Assembly: GCF_020523795.1 (NCBI RefSeq) | Contig: NZ_JAJALI010000005.1 | Coordinates: 248,001-312,000, forward strand | Source: Ancylobacter sp. Lp-2 | GTDB lineage: Bacteria; Pseudomonadota; Alphaproteobacteria; Rhizobiales; Xanthobacteraceae | Direction: 5' to 3' | DNA: 64,000 nt | Shown here: positions 1 to 9,147 of the stretch, piece by piece | Layout of the letters: each line of letters begins with the position of its first letter | How positions within the stretch are numbered: the stretch's first letter is position 1 | Made by a program: the position numbers and the translations under genes | Notes under the pieces: model-generated | What the model was told of the DNA's origin: nothing | Databases searched by the model: none | Seen by the model: the letters and a program-made list of their open reading frames with translations, nothing else

Positions 1-721
1 GCGGGACCCGTGCGTCCAGCAGCGCGGCGATGGCGCGCAGCCGTTCGAGATCGCCGATGACGTCGCCGCCGATCTTGATCTTGAAGAAGGCGAGCGGCGT
101 GGCGGCGATCGTCTCGGCAAGGCTGTCCGGGCCCTCGATGGCATCGGCGAGCCCGACGGTATGGCGCAGCGCGACCCGATCCACCGGCGCGAGGGCGGCG
201 AGGAAATCCTCGATCTCGGCGGCATCGAGATCCGGGGTCAGCCGGGCGTCGAGTCCGGGCTCGTTGCGGCGCAGCGCCTCCGCGAGGCCGATGCCGAGGC
301 CCTTCAAGAGCGCGTCCAGCACCGCCTTGTCGACCAGCGCCACACCGAAATTGCCGGCGAGGCGGGCAATGCCGCGCTCGTCCGCCCACCGGCCCTGGCG
401 GGCCAGCGCGACGGCGTGGTGGCCGAAGGCGGTGTCGGCGTCGCCGCGCGTGGTGAAGGTCGCGGCAGCGGCTTTGAGGCTGGCGCGCAGATCGTCGATG
501 GTCCGGGCCGGCGACTTGGCCGGGTCCTTGTCGAACCATTTCGGCATCATCATCTCGGCCGCCACGCCCTCGACCCGCCCGATGCCGGGCAGATCGATGA
601 TCACCCGGACGAAGGCCTGCGGCGCCGCCTCCACCGCCACCGCGCCGAAGCGGAACGGGTGGGCGAAGGGCATCATCCGCTCGAAGGCGTCGATACGGGC
701 TATGGTGAAGCAGGGTGCCAT
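1..721 (-). CDS. Enolase-superfamily (mandelate racemase/muconate lactonizing-like) enzyme, C-terminus cut by window edge
   Basis: The visible 240 residues start at an ATG just upstream of the ABC transporter ATPase stop and run off the left edge. The N-terminal part has the capping-domain look of enolase-superfamily enzymes. Near residues 222-226 the sequence FFKIKIGGD carries the KxK signature that begins the catalytic barrel, where the second Lys is normally a base. The metal-binding Asp/Glu residues lie beyond the edge, so the reaction cannot be predicted. It is the last visible gene of an operon with a NitT/TauT-type importer, which suggests that it acts on the imported compound. The N-terminal half, with EMMMPKWFDK, resembles no characterised subfamily I can name. 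Confidence 0.75.
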   Translation of the reverse strand, partial: MAPCFTIARIDAFERMMPFAHPFRFGAVAVEAAPQAFVRVIIDLPGIGRVEGVAAEMMMPKWFDKDPAKSPARTIDDLRASLKAAAATFTTRGDADTAFGHHAVALARQGRWADERGIARLAGNFGVALVDKAVLDALLKGLGIGLAEALRRNEPGLDARLTPDLDAAEIEDFLAALAPVDRVALRHTVGLADAIEGPDSLAETIAATPLAFFKIKIGGDVIGDLERLRAIAALLDARVP

Positions 722-743
722 CGGTTCCGTCCAGCTGGCCGTT

Positions 744-1577
744 TCAGTCCAATTGACCCTGGGCGTAGAAATGGCCGCGTATCTGCCGCGCCAGCGCGGC
801 GAAGGCGGGCTCGCCCATCATCTCCAGCCGGCGCGGGCGCGGCAGGTCGACGTCGTAGATGGCAGCCACCGAGCCGGGCCGCTCACTCATCACCACCACC
901 CGGTCGGCGAGGAACACTGCCTCGGGAATGGAATGGGTGATGAGCAGGATGGTCTTGCCGGTTTCGAAATGGATGCGCTGCAATTCGAGGTTCATGCGCT
1001 CGCGGGTCATGGCGTCGAGCGCGCCGAACGGCTCGTCCATCAGCACGATCTTCGGATCATGAACGAGGGCCCGGCAGATCGAGGCGCGCTGCTGCATGCC
1101 GCCGGAGAGCTGCCAGGGGTACTTGTTCTCGAACCCCGACAGCCCCGCCGTGGCAATGAGCTTCTTCGCCCGTTCGAGATGGCTGGCGCGGTCGAGCCCG
1201 CGCACCTCGACGGGGAGCATGATGTTGCGCAGCACCGAGCGCCAGGCGAGCAACACCGGGCTCTGGAACACGATACCGACATCATCAGGCGGCTCGACGA
1301 CGCGCTTGCCGTCGATGACGATCTCGCCCTGCGAGGGCGGGATCAGGCCGGCCACCAACTTGAGCAGGGTGGACTTGCCGCAGCCGGAGGGGCCCACGAC
1401 GGCGACGAACTCGCCGTCGTGGATGTCGAGGTCGATCGGCCGCAGGGAGGACACGTCGCCGTCGCGGGTCCGGTAGGTCTTGGACAGGCCGCGGATTTCG
1501 ATGAGGCGCTGGCGCGAGAGCGCATCCTTTTGGGGAGCCTCCTCGCGGGCGACGATGCGAAGGGACGTCGACGACAT
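744..1577 (-). CDS. ABC transporter ATP-binding protein, NitT/TauT/SsuB type
   Basis: A 277-residue ATPase of the nitrate/taurine/sulfonate importer family, acting on the cytoplasmic face of the inner membrane. It has a Walker A GPSGCGKST at residues 62-70, a Q-loop near 108, the signature LSGGMQQR near 158 and Walker B IVLMDEPFGALD near 178. It lies 11 bases after the binding-protein gene and 22 bases before the enolase-like gene, so all belong to one transcription unit. The N-terminal ~25 residues before the first strand are slightly longer than usual. The substrate cannot be read from the ATPase. Confidence 0.93.
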   Translation of the reverse strand: MSSTSLRIVAREEAPQKDALSRQRLIEIRGLSKTYRTRDGDVSSLRPIDLDIHDGEFVAVVGPSGCGKSTLLKLVAGLIPPSQGEIVIDGKRVVEPPDDVGIVFQSPVLLAWRSVLRNIMLPVEVRGLDRASHLERAKKLIATAGLSGFENKYPWQLSGGMQQRASICRALVHDPKIVLMDEPFGALDAMTRERMNLELQRIHFETGKTILLITHSIPEAVFLADRVVVMSERPGSVAAIYDVDLPRPRRLEMMGEPAFAALARQIRGHFYAQGQLD

Positions 1578-1588
1578 GCCCGTGCTCC

Positions 1589-2599
1589 TCAGTTGCTCGG
1601 ATCGGCGGGGAGATAGTCGCGGGTGTAGAAGGCCTTGGGATCGTCCTTGGCCGAGGCGGCGACACCGCCATATTCGACCAGCAGCCCGACCGAATCCTTC
1701 ATGTTGGCGTCGGTGACCTGGAACGGCCGGCGGTTCTTGGTCTCGGCGGTGCGGTAGAGCGGGATGGTGAGCTGGAAGCCCTCCAGCAGCGTCGGCCGCT
1801 GGCCGGCCTTGGGCAGCGCGGCGAGCACGGCGTCGACCGCGCCCTCGGGGTTCTTCTCGGCCTCCTCGAAGCTCTTCGTCGTCGCCGCCATGAAGCGGCG
1901 GACCAGATCCGGGTTCTTCGCCAGGAACTCCTTGTTGACGATGATGCCGGACGAGACGAGGTGAATGCCGTAATCGGCGAACATGATCGGGTGGACGTCC
2001 TTGCCGGTGGCGTCCTTGATCTTCATGGACTGGTCCATGGAATAGCCGAGCAAGAGGTCGGCCTGGCCGTTGATCACCGCGTTGAGCTTGGTGGTGGCGT
2101 CGCCGGAAACAGTGCGGAAGTCGCTCTCCTTCAGCCCGGCGCGCTTGAGGAACAGCGGCCAGATCTGCGACATGGAATCGCCCGGCGTGGTGGCGACCGT
2201 CTTGCCCTTGATGTCCTCCGGCTTGGCGATGTTCTTGTCGGTGAAGCCCATCACCGACATCGGGCTGGTCTGCAGCGCGACGCCGACCGCGGTGACCGGA
2301 GCGCCCTTCACGGCGGCGCGGATCATGGTCGGCACGTCGGCATAGGCGAAGTCCACCGTGCCGGCGGCCGCCGCCTGGATGGTCACCGCCGAGCCGCGGC
2401 CTTCCTGGATGTCGAGGTCGATGCCCTCGGCCTGGTAGAAGCCCTTGGCCTTGCCATAGAAGAACGGCGCGTGCTCGCCATACACGTACCAGTTCAGCAT
2501 CAGCGTCACCTTGTCGGCCGCCTGCGCCGAGGCGAGCGGGACAAGCGCCGCCGCGGCGATGAGCGCGGCCTTCAGGCTGTTACGAAACACCATGTGCAC
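1589..2599 (-). CDS. ABC transporter periplasmic substrate-binding protein (NMT1/ThiY-like)
   Basis: A 336-residue protein starting with a Sec signal peptide (basic start, hydrophobic AALIAAAALVPLA, cleavage likely after AQA near residue 28). The mature part opens with KVTLMLNWYVYGEHAPFFYGKAKGFY, the standard beginning of NMT1/ThiY/SsuA-like binding proteins, which carry thiamine precursors, sulfonates or aromatic/pyrimidine-type ligands. It lies between the permease and ATPase genes. The ligand is not predictable by eye. Translation could start at M1 or at M3, two codons in. Confidence 0.9.
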   Translation of the reverse strand: MHMVFRNSLKAALIAAAALVPLASAQAADKVTLMLNWYVYGEHAPFFYGKAKGFYQAEGIDLDIQEGRGSAVTIQAAAAGTVDFAYADVPTMIRAAVKGAPVTAVGVALQTSPMSVMGFTDKNIAKPEDIKGKTVATTPGDSMSQIWPLFLKRAGLKESDFRTVSGDATTKLNAVINGQADLLLGYSMDQSMKIKDATGKDVHPIMFADYGIHLVSSGIIVNKEFLAKNPDLVRRFMAATTKSFEEAEKNPEGAVDAVLAALPKAGQRPTLLEGFQLTIPLYRTAETKNRRPFQVTDANMKDSVGLLVEYGGVAASAKDDPKAFYTRDYLPADPSN

Positions 2600-2720
2600 G
2601 TCCTCCCTTGGATGTGTCGCGGAACGGGGCGCCCTTCTGCGAAGGCTTGGTCCCCATCGGCTCGCGGATCAGGTTTCGGATCAGTGGCGTGCGGAACGCG
2701 CCCGCACGGAACGCGGGGCG

Positions 2721-3563
2721 TCAGGTGGTCACGAGGACCTCGTGCCGCTGGCTCGCATGCCAGGGCAGCATGAAACGCTCGACGAGATCGACGATCCAGA
2801 ACAGGATCACGCCGATCATCGCGAGGATGATGAGCGCCGCGAACATGGTCGGCAGCTCGAAATTGCCGATGGAGCGCTGCAGCACGTAGCCGATGCCGGA
2901 ATTGGCGCCGACGAACTCGCCGACCACCGCACCGACCACCGCCAGCGTCACCGAGACCTTCAGCCCGGCGAAGATGGCCGGCATGGCGTGCGGCAGGCCG
3001 ATCATGGCGAAGGTCTGCAGCCGCGTCGCTTTCATGGCGCGGGCGAGGTCGTGCATGTCGCCCTCGACCGACTTGAAGCCCTGCACGCCGGCGACGATGA
3101 CCGGGAACACCCCGAGCAGGAAGGCGGCGATCACCTTCGGCATCATGCCGAAGCCGAACCACACCACGAAGAGCGGCGCGATGGCGACCTTGGGGATCGA
3201 CTGCGAGAAGACGAGCAGCGGGTAGAGATAGGATTCCACCGTCTTCGAGCCGGCGATCAGCATGGCGAGCGGAATGCCGATCAGCGCCGAGAGCAGGAAG
3301 CCGGACACCGTGGCGATGGTGGTCGGCACCGCCTCGCGCAGCAGCATCGCGCCTTCGGTGCGGAAGGCCTGGATCACGTCCCACGGCGTCGGGATCAGAT
3401 AGGCGGGGATGTGGAACAGCCGCACCGCCAGGTCCCAGCCGACGATGATCAGTGCCAGCAGCGCCAGCGGCCGCACCCAGGGCGAATTGAGCAGGCGGGA
3501 ATTGATGAACCGCGCGCCAATGGATGCGCGCGCGGAGCCCTCACCTCGCGAGGACGACGGCAT
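2721..3563 (-). CDS. ABC transporter permease, NitT/TauT type
   Basis: A 280-residue inner-membrane permease with about six hydrophobic helices and the BPD_transp_1 EAA-type loop near FKSVEGDMHDLARAMKATRLQTFAMIGLPHAMPAIFAGL (residues ~165-205), which docks onto the ATPase. The order permease, binding protein, ATPase, enzyme is one minus-strand operon whose promoter must lie upstream of 3563. The N-terminus is rather polar and the start is assigned by the first ATG in frame. A 121-base gap separates it from the binding-protein gene. Confidence 0.9.
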   Translation of the reverse strand: MPSSSRGEGSARASIGARFINSRLLNSPWVRPLALLALIIVGWDLAVRLFHIPAYLIPTPWDVIQAFRTEGAMLLREAVPTTIATVSGFLLSALIGIPLAMLIAGSKTVESYLYPLLVFSQSIPKVAIAPLFVVWFGFGMMPKVIAAFLLGVFPVIVAGVQGFKSVEGDMHDLARAMKATRLQTFAMIGLPHAMPAIFAGLKVSVTLAVVGAVVGEFVGANSGIGYVLQRSIGNFELPTMFAALIILAMIGVILFWIVDLVERFMLPWHASQRHEVLVTT

Positions 3564-3799
3564 GGCGTATCTCCCTGATCGTTATCCTTCGGCGCTCTGC
3601 GTCGCCTTAAGTAACCAACCGTTGAATTACATAATCGATCGCCGCCGATGTCAACCGCCTTGCGTGCAACATGCCGACCGGGCGCTCCCGCCGGCGGCGC
3701 GCGGCGCATTGACGGGCAGCGGCGCGGCCGGTCTTATCGCCGCCTTGCGTGCCGCCGACGCCAGAGCCCGTGCAAGAACCCGTGATCGCAGGATCCGCG
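3564..3799. promoter_or_regulatory. Divergent intergenic region between the ABC operon and the phosphohexomutase gene
   Basis: This 236-base divergent spacer must hold promoters for both directions. Around 3608-3650 it becomes clearly AT-richer than its surroundings (ACCGTTGAATTACATAATCG). No well-formed -35/-10 pair or known operator can be asserted by eye. Confidence 0.4.
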
Positions 3800-5299
3800 A
3801 TGTTTCCCCCGCCCCAGCCGGCGCTTGCGCCCAACAGCCTTGCCTATGAGACGCAGCCGCTGGTGAAGCCGACCGGCTTTCGCGAATATGACGCGCGCTG
3901 GCTGTTCGGCAGCGAGATCAACCTGATGGGCGTGCAGGCGCTCGGCCTCGGGCTGGGCACGCTGATCCACGAGCTCGGCGTCACGCCGGACATCGTCGTC
4001 GGCCACGATTTCCGCGCCTACTCCGCCTCGATCAAGCAGGCGCTCGCCAACGGGCTGATGGCGGCCGGCGTGCGGGTGCACGATATCGGCCTCGCTCTGT
4101 CACCCATGGCCTATTTCGCCCAGTTCGCGCTCGACGTGCCCTGCGTCGCCATGGTCACCGCCTCGCATAACGACAATGGCTGGACCGGGGTGAAGATGGG
4201 CGTCGACCGCCCGCTGACCTTCGGCCCGGACGAGATGGGCCGGCTGAAGCGGATCGTGCTCGACGGCGCCGGGCGCGGGCGCGACGGCGGCGGCTACCGT
4301 TACGTGCCGGATTTCCCGGAGGCCTACAGCAAGGACCTTACCGACCGGCCGCGCTTCAGGAACCGTATCAAGGCGGTGGTCGCCTGCGGCAACGGCACCG
4401 CCGGCGCCTTCGCCCCGCGCATCCTGGAGGCGCTCGGCGTTGAGGTGGTGCCGCTCGACTGCGCGCTCGACTACACCTTCCCGAACTACAACCCGAACCC
4501 GGAAGACCTCGACATGCTGCACGCCATGCGCGACGCGGTGCTGGCGTCGGGCGCCGATGTCGGGCTCGGCTTCGACGGCGACGGCGACCGCTGCGGCGTC
4601 GTCGACAATCACGGCGAGGAGATCTTCGCCGACAAGGTCGGGGTGCTGCTGGCGCGCGACCTCTCGACGCTGCATCCCGGCGCCACCTTCGTGGTCGACG
4701 TGAAGTCCACCGGCCTGTTCCTCACCGATCCGGTGCTGGTCGCCAACGGCGCCAAGGCCGACTACTGGAAGACCGGCCATTCCTACATGAAGCGGCCGGT
4801 GAGCCAGAGCGGCGCCCTCGCCGGCTTCGAGAAGTCCGGCCACTATTTCTTCAACGCGCCGATCGGGCGCGGCTACGATGACGGCCTCGTCTCGGCGATC
4901 GCCATTCTCGACATGCTCGACCGCAATCCCGGCCGCACGCTCGCCGAACTGAAGGACGCGCTGCCGAAGACCTGGTCCTCGCTGACCATGTCGCCGCACT
5001 GCGCCGACGAGACGAAATACGGCGTCGTCGACGCGGTGGTGCGGCATTTCGAGGCGATGGCCGCGCACGGCGACACGATCGACGGCCAGAAGATCCGTGA
5101 TCTCGTCACCGTGAACGGCGTGCGCGTCACCGTCGAGGACGGCTCCTGGGGGCTGGTGCGCGCCTCCTCCAACAAGCCGGAACTCGTCGTCGTCGTTGAG
5201 AGTCCGGTCTCCGAGGCCCGCATGCGGGACATGTTCCGGCTCGTCGACGACGTGCTGCGCAGCCACCCGGAAGTCGGGGCCTACAACCAGTCCATTTGA
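3800..5299 (+). CDS. Phosphomannomutase/phosphoglucomutase (alpha-D-phosphohexomutase)
   Basis: This 499-residue enzyme interconverts hexose 6- and 1-phosphates, supplying sugar 1-phosphates for nucleotide-sugar synthesis. The hallmarks of the family are all present: the phosphoserine loop TASHNDNGWTG (Ser about residue 122), the Mg-binding loop DGDGDR (about 259), the sugar-binding GFEKSGHYFF and the C-terminal phosphate site RASSNKPELVV. The start is placed at the ATG preceded by AGGA six bases upstream; an in-frame GTG at 3749 would add 17 residues without family similarity. It leads the plus-strand set with rfbC-rfbD-rfbA, which fits a role in feeding glucose 1-phosphate to RfbA. Whether it prefers mannose or glucose substrates is undecided. 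Confidence 0.92.
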   Translation: MFPPPQPALAPNSLAYETQPLVKPTGFREYDARWLFGSEINLMGVQALGLGLGTLIHELGVTPDIVVGHDFRAYSASIKQALANGLMAAGVRVHDIGLALSPMAYFAQFALDVPCVAMVTASHNDNGWTGVKMGVDRPLTFGPDEMGRLKRIVLDGAGRGRDGGGYRYVPDFPEAYSKDLTDRPRFRNRIKAVVACGNGTAGAFAPRILEALGVEVVPLDCALDYTFPNYNPNPEDLDMLHAMRDAVLASGADVGLGFDGDGDRCGVVDNHGEEIFADKVGVLLARDLSTLHPGATFVVDVKSTGLFLTDPVLVANGAKADYWKTGHSYMKRPVSQSGALAGFEKSGHYFFNAPIGRGYDDGLVSAIAILDMLDRNPGRTLAELKDALPKTWSSLTMSPHCADETKYGVVDAVVRHFEAMAAHGDTIDGQKIRDLVTVNGVRVTVEDGSWGLVRASSNKPELVVVVESPVSEARMRDMFRLVDDVLRSHPEVGAYNQSI

Positions 5300-5409
5300 T
5301 CGACAAAGGCGGTAAAAAGGCTGCAAAGTCGGATCATCTTCGGCTCCCCTCACTGTCGCCAAAATGCTATGGATGAAGATTGGGAGCCTTTGAGACGGAC
5401 TACGAAAGC

Positions 5410-6015
5410 ATGTCATCGGAATCGGCGGCGCGACGCTCGCCGCCACAACGTATCAATGTCGTCACGCTGCTGAAGCCGCGCCGCTTCGGGGATGCTCGCG
5501 GCTGGTTTACCGAGACCTATTCGGAAGCGGCAGCAGCAGCAGCAGGCATCACCGTGCGCTTCGTGCAGGACAACCAGTCCTATTCGGCACAGGCCGGCAC
5601 GATACGCGGCCTGCATTTCCAGCGGCCGCCGCATGCGCAGGCCAAGCTGGTGCGCTGCCTGCGCGGCTCGGTGATGGACTATGCGGTCGACGTGCGCCGG
5701 GGCTCGCCGACCTATGGTCACTACATCGCCACCCGCCTGACGGCGGAAGGCGGCGAGCAGCTGTTCATTCCCGAGGGTTTCGCCCACGGCTTCCTGACGC
5801 TGGAGCCGGATGTCGAGGTCGCCTACAAGGTGTCGGACATCTACGCCCCGCAATGCGACGGCGGCATCGCCTGGAACGATCCGGAGATCGGCATCGACTG
5901 GCCGCTGCCGCCGGGGGCCGAGGCGATCCTGTCGGACAAGGACCGGGTTCTGCCCCAGCTGAGCGCGTTCGACAGCCCCTTCGCCTATGACGGCCAGCCC
6001 CTCCTGCCGCTCTGA
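5410..6015 (+). CDS. rfbC: dTDP-4-dehydrorhamnose 3,5-epimerase
   Basis: The enzyme epimerises dTDP-4-keto-6-deoxyglucose at C3 and C5, the third step of dTDP-L-rhamnose synthesis. The 201-residue cupin has the RGLHFQ motif with the catalytic His near residue 69, MDYAVDVRRGSPTYG with the conserved Asp near 94, and FIPEGFAHGF. Family members are typically 180-200 residues. The ATG at 5410 is chosen; an upstream in-frame TTG at 5380 would add ten unlikely residues. It precedes rfbD by 126 bases. The poly-Ala stretch at residues ~39-45 is encoded by a run of GCA/GCG codons and is unusual but in frame. Confidence 0.95.
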   Translation: MSSESAARRSPPQRINVVTLLKPRRFGDARGWFTETYSEAAAAAAGITVRFVQDNQSYSAQAGTIRGLHFQRPPHAQAKLVRCLRGSVMDYAVDVRRGSPTYGHYIATRLTAEGGEQLFIPEGFAHGFLTLEPDVEVAYKVSDIYAPQCDGGIAWNDPEIGIDWPLPPGAEAILSDKDRVLPQLSAFDSPFAYDGQPLLPL

Positions 6016-6141
6016 GCCATGCGGGCGCGGCCTCACCGCCGTGCCCGAGGCCTCGATACGGGCCTCGACACCGGCCGCATCCTGTAGCAGGCATGGCAGC
6101 TGGCGGATCGCCCGGATTCGCCAGCCGTCAGGACACGCGAC

Positions 6142-7035
6142 ATGACCGACCCCATCTTCGTCTTCGGCGCCGGCGGCCAGGTCGGGCGCGAGTTGCTGGA
6201 CCTCGCCGCGACGCGGGGCATCGCCGCGCGGGGCTTCGAGCGCAGCGCCGTCGACATCGCCGACGCCGACGCGCTGCGGCGCCTGCTGGCGACGGGCCCG
6301 GCCTCGCTGCTGGTCAATGCCGCCGCCTACACCAAGGTCGACAAGGCGGAAACCGAGCCGGAGGCCGCCCGGCGCGACAATGCCGCGGGCCCGGCGGCGC
6401 TCGCCGCCGCGGCGGAAGAAGCCGGCATCCCGCTACTGCACCTCTCCACCGACTATGTGTTCGACGGCACCAAGACCGGCGCCTATGTGGAAAGCGACCC
6501 GGTGGCGCCGCTCGGCGTCTACGGTCGCACCAAGCTGGAGGGCGAGGAGGCGATCCGCCGGGCCGCCGAGCGCCACATCATCCTGCGCACCGCCTGGGTC
6601 TATGGCCGGCACGGCAACAACTTCCTCAAGACCATGCTGCGGCTCGCCGCCGAGCGCGACGAGCTGCGCGTGGTCGCCGACCAGACCGGCAACCCGACCG
6701 CGACGCGCGACCTCGCCGAGGCGATCCTTACCGTCACCGCCCGCGTGGCGGCCGGAACCGCCCCATGGGGCACCTATCATTTCGCCGGCACCGGCACGAC
6801 GAGCTGGCACGGCTTCGCCGACGCCATCGTGAGCGCCGCCGCGCCGCTGACCGGGCGACATCCGCGCGTCGTGGCCATCGGCACCGCCGACTATCCGACG
6901 CCGGCGCGGCGACCGGCCAATTCGCAGCTCGATTCCGGTGCCTTCGCGCAGGATTTCGGCTATCGCGCGCAGGAGTGGCGCAGCAGGGTCGCGGAAATCG
7001 TTCCGGCTCTCGCCGGAAGCACGGCGGGCCGCTGA
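6142..7035 (+). CDS. rfbD: dTDP-4-dehydrorhamnose reductase
   Basis: This 297-residue Rossmann-fold reductase performs the last step of dTDP-L-rhamnose synthesis using NAD(P)H. It shows the dinucleotide-binding GAGGQVGREL at residues 9-18, the STDYVFDG motif near 102-109 and the YGRTK catalytic Tyr127/Lys131 pair. The length matches the family. It is on the same strand as rfbC and rfbA, with short gaps that suggest one operon. Confidence 0.95.
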   Translation: MTDPIFVFGAGGQVGRELLDLAATRGIAARGFERSAVDIADADALRRLLATGPASLLVNAAAYTKVDKAETEPEAARRDNAAGPAALAAAAEEAGIPLLHLSTDYVFDGTKTGAYVESDPVAPLGVYGRTKLEGEEAIRRAAERHIILRTAWVYGRHGNNFLKTMLRLAAERDELRVVADQTGNPTATRDLAEAILTVTARVAAGTAPWGTYHFAGTGTTSWHGFADAIVSAAAPLTGRHPRVVAIGTADYPTPARRPANSQLDSGAFAQDFGYRAQEWRSRVAEIVPALAGSTAGR

Positions 7036-7117
7036 GCGGCGAACGAAGAATGGGGCGGAGCGCGCCGTCCGCGAGGCCGAGGCCACGCGGCGGTGACGCG
7101 GGAGGATAGAGGACGGC

Positions 7118-7999
7118 ATGAAGGGCATCATTCTGGCAGGCGGCTCCGGCACGCGGCTGCATCCGATGACGCTGGTCGTCAGCAAGCAGCTGATGCCGGT
7201 CTACGACAAGCCGATGATTTACTACCCGCTATCGACGCTGCTGCTCGCCGGCTGCCGCGACATCCTCGTCATCTCGACGCCCAGCGACACCCCGCTGTTC
7301 CAGCGCCTGCTCGGCGACGGCACGCAATGGGGCATCAAGATCAGCTATGCCGTGCAGCCCTCGCCGGACGGCCTCGCCCAGGCCTATGTGATCGGCGCCG
7401 ACTTCATCGACGGCCAGCCGTCCTGGCTGATCCTCGGCGACAACATCTTCTACGGCCACGCTTTGCCGCGCCTTTTGACCTCGGCCAGCGAGTTCTCCCA
7501 CGGCGCCACCGTGTTCGCCTACCACGTGGTGGACCCGGAGCGGTACGGCGTCGTCGAATTCGACAGGAATTTCAACGCCCTCTCCATCGAGGAGAAGCCG
7601 GAGGAGCCGAAGTCGAACTGGGCGGTGACCGGGCTCTATTACTACGACGCCTCGGTGGTGGAGATCGCCGCCGGGCTGAAGCCCTCGGCGCGCGGCGAAC
7701 TGGAGATCACCGACGTCAACCGCGCCTATCTCGAGCGCGGCGACCTGCGCGTCTCCAAGATGGGCCGCGGCTATGCCTGGCTCGACACCGGCACGCCGGA
7801 CAGCCTGCTCGAGGCCGGCGAGTTCGTGCGCACGCTGGAAAAGCGGCAGGGCTTCAAGATCGCCTCGCCGGAGGAGATCGCCTTCCGCCGCGGCCTGATC
7901 GACGTGGCGCAGCTGGAGCGGCTCGCCACGCGGATCGGCAAGAGCTCCTATGGCGGCTATCTGCGCCGGGTGCTGCAGGAAGCCGCCCGCAACGGCTGA
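7118..7999 (+). CDS. rfbA: Glucose-1-phosphate thymidylyltransferase
   Basis: It makes dTDP-glucose from dTTP and glucose 1-phosphate, the first step of the dTDP-rhamnose pathway. The 293-residue protein has the nucleotidyltransferase signature [12 protein letters not shown] at residues 7-18, [21 protein letters not shown], and the closing RFF-type feature [10 protein letters not shown]. The gene order C-D-A lacks rfbB (dTDP-glucose 4,6-dehydratase), which is not in the window. Transcription probably ends in the palindromic repeat just downstream. Confidence 0.96.
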   Translation: MKGIILAGGSGTRLHPMTLVVSKQLMPVYDKPMIYYPLSTLLLAGCRDILVISTPSDTPLFQRLLGDGTQWGIKISYAVQPSPDGLAQAYVIGADFIDGQPSWLILGDNIFYGHALPRLLTSASEFSHGATVFAYHVVDPERYGVVEFDRNFNALSIEEKPEEPKSNWAVTGLYYYDASVVEIAAGLKPSARGELEITDVNRAYLERGDLRVSKMGRGYAWLDTGTPDSLLEAGEFVRTLEKRQGFKIASPEEIAFRRGLIDVAQLERLATRIGKSSYGGYLRRVLQEAARNG

Positions 8000-8023
8000 G
8001 ACCGGCGCCGGCGCGACCGTCCC

Positions 8024-8128
8024 AGAGCGTTTTCGAGCGAAGCGGAATCCGGTTCGCGTGAAGAAAACGTGTCCAAACAAGGCCCTAGAGCACTTCCGGT
8101 GAACCGGAGTTCACCGGAAGTGCTCTAG
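8024..8128. repeat. RIME-like intergenic palindromic repeat, copy A
   Basis: A 105-base element made of two palindromes, closely related to the copy at 48911-49016. The first palindrome has outer arms CGTTTTC/GAAAACG (8028-8034 and 8063-8069) and inner GCGAA/TTCGC. The second is a perfect 20-base inverted repeat (8085-8104 and 8109-8128) around a CGGA loop. The core TTCGCGTGAAGAAAA is shared with copy B. It sits between convergent genes, and its last bases supply the TAG stop codon of the minus-strand epimerase gene. Size and architecture resemble the RIME elements known from rhizobia; that assignment is from memory. It may act as a bidirectional terminator. Confidence 0.8.
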
Positions 8129-9144
8129 ACGGTCGCCTCGGTGTAGTAGGTGCGGAACCAGCTGACGAAGGCGGCAATGCCCTCGTTGAGCGGCGTCGAG
8201 GGCCGGTAGCCGGTGATCGCCTGCAGCAGCCGGTGATCGGCGAAGGTCTCGGTGACGTCGCCCGGCTGCATGGGCAGGAACTTCTTGCGCGCCGGCTTGC
8301 CGACCGCGCGCTCGATCTCCTCGACGAAATTCAACAGCTCCACCGGCGTGCCGCCGGCGATGTTCACCACCCGCCACGGCGCCACCGCCGACAGCGTGTC
8401 GACGGCGTCCGGCACATGCACCGGCTCGCCGACCACCGGCGGGCGATCCATCAGCCGCATCACCGCTTCCACCAGGTCGTCGATATAGGTGAAGTCGCGG
8501 CGCATCGCGCCCCGGCCGTAGATCTCGATCGGCTCGCCGCGCTCGATGGCGCGGACGAACTTGAACAGCGCCATGTCCGGCCGCCCCCACGGGCCGTAGC
8601 CGGTGAAGAAGCGGAAGCAGGTGGTGGGCAGGTTCCACAGATGCGCATAGGAATGCGACATCACCTCCATGCCCTTCTTGGTCGCGGCATAGAGGCTGAG
8701 CGGCGCGTCGGTCGAGGCGACCTCGGGGAACGGCACGTCGAAATTGTCGCCATAGACCGAACTGGTCGAGGCGAGCAGGAAATGCGACGGCCGCGTCCGC
8801 CGCGCGACCTCGAGCACGTTGAACGAGCCGACGAGGTTGGATTCGACATAGGCGCGCGGCGCCTCGATCGAATAGCGCACCCCGGCCTGGGCGGCGAGGT
8901 GGATGATGATGTCTGGCGCCGCCAGATCGGCCGCCCGGTCGAGGGCATCCATGTCCTCGAGGCGGGCGACGACCGGCGTGAAGCGGTTCGACTTGCCGAG
9001 AATGGCATGACGGGCGTCCTTGAGACGCCTGTCATAGTAGTCGGTCATGGCATCGAAACCGATGACGGTATGACCTTCGTCGATCAGCCGCCGGGCGAGG
9101 TGGAACCCCACGAACCCGGCGGAACCCGTCATCAGTATGCGCAT
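8125..9144 (-). CDS. NAD-dependent UDP-glucuronate 4-epimerase (LspL/CapI-like)
   Basis: A 339-residue short-chain epimerase predicted to convert UDP-glucuronate to UDP-galacturonate for LPS or exopolysaccharide. It has the NAD-binding [10 protein letters not shown] at residues 7-16, the catalytic SSSVYG segment and Tyr152/Lys156 in YAATKKG, and the [16 protein letters not shown] motif characteristic of the CapI/LspL group. It lies 3 bases downstream of ugd, whose product UDP-glucuronate is the expected substrate, which supports the assignment. Its stop codon is formed within the palindromic repeat. Confidence 0.88.
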   Translation of the reverse strand: MRILMTGSAGFVGFHLARRLIDEGHTVIGFDAMTDYYDRRLKDARHAILGKSNRFTPVVARLEDMDALDRAADLAAPDIIIHLAAQAGVRYSIEAPRAYVESNLVGSFNVLEVARRTRPSHFLLASTSSVYGDNFDVPFPEVASTDAPLSLYAATKKGMEVMSHSYAHLWNLPTTCFRFFTGYGPWGRPDMALFKFVRAIERGEPIEIYGRGAMRRDFTYIDDLVEAVMRLMDRPPVVGEPVHVPDAVDTLSAVAPWRVVNIAGGTPVELLNFVEEIERAVGKPARKKFLPMQPGDVTETFADHRLLQAITGYRPSTPLNEGIAAFVSWFRTYYTEATV

Positions 9145-9147
9145 GTA

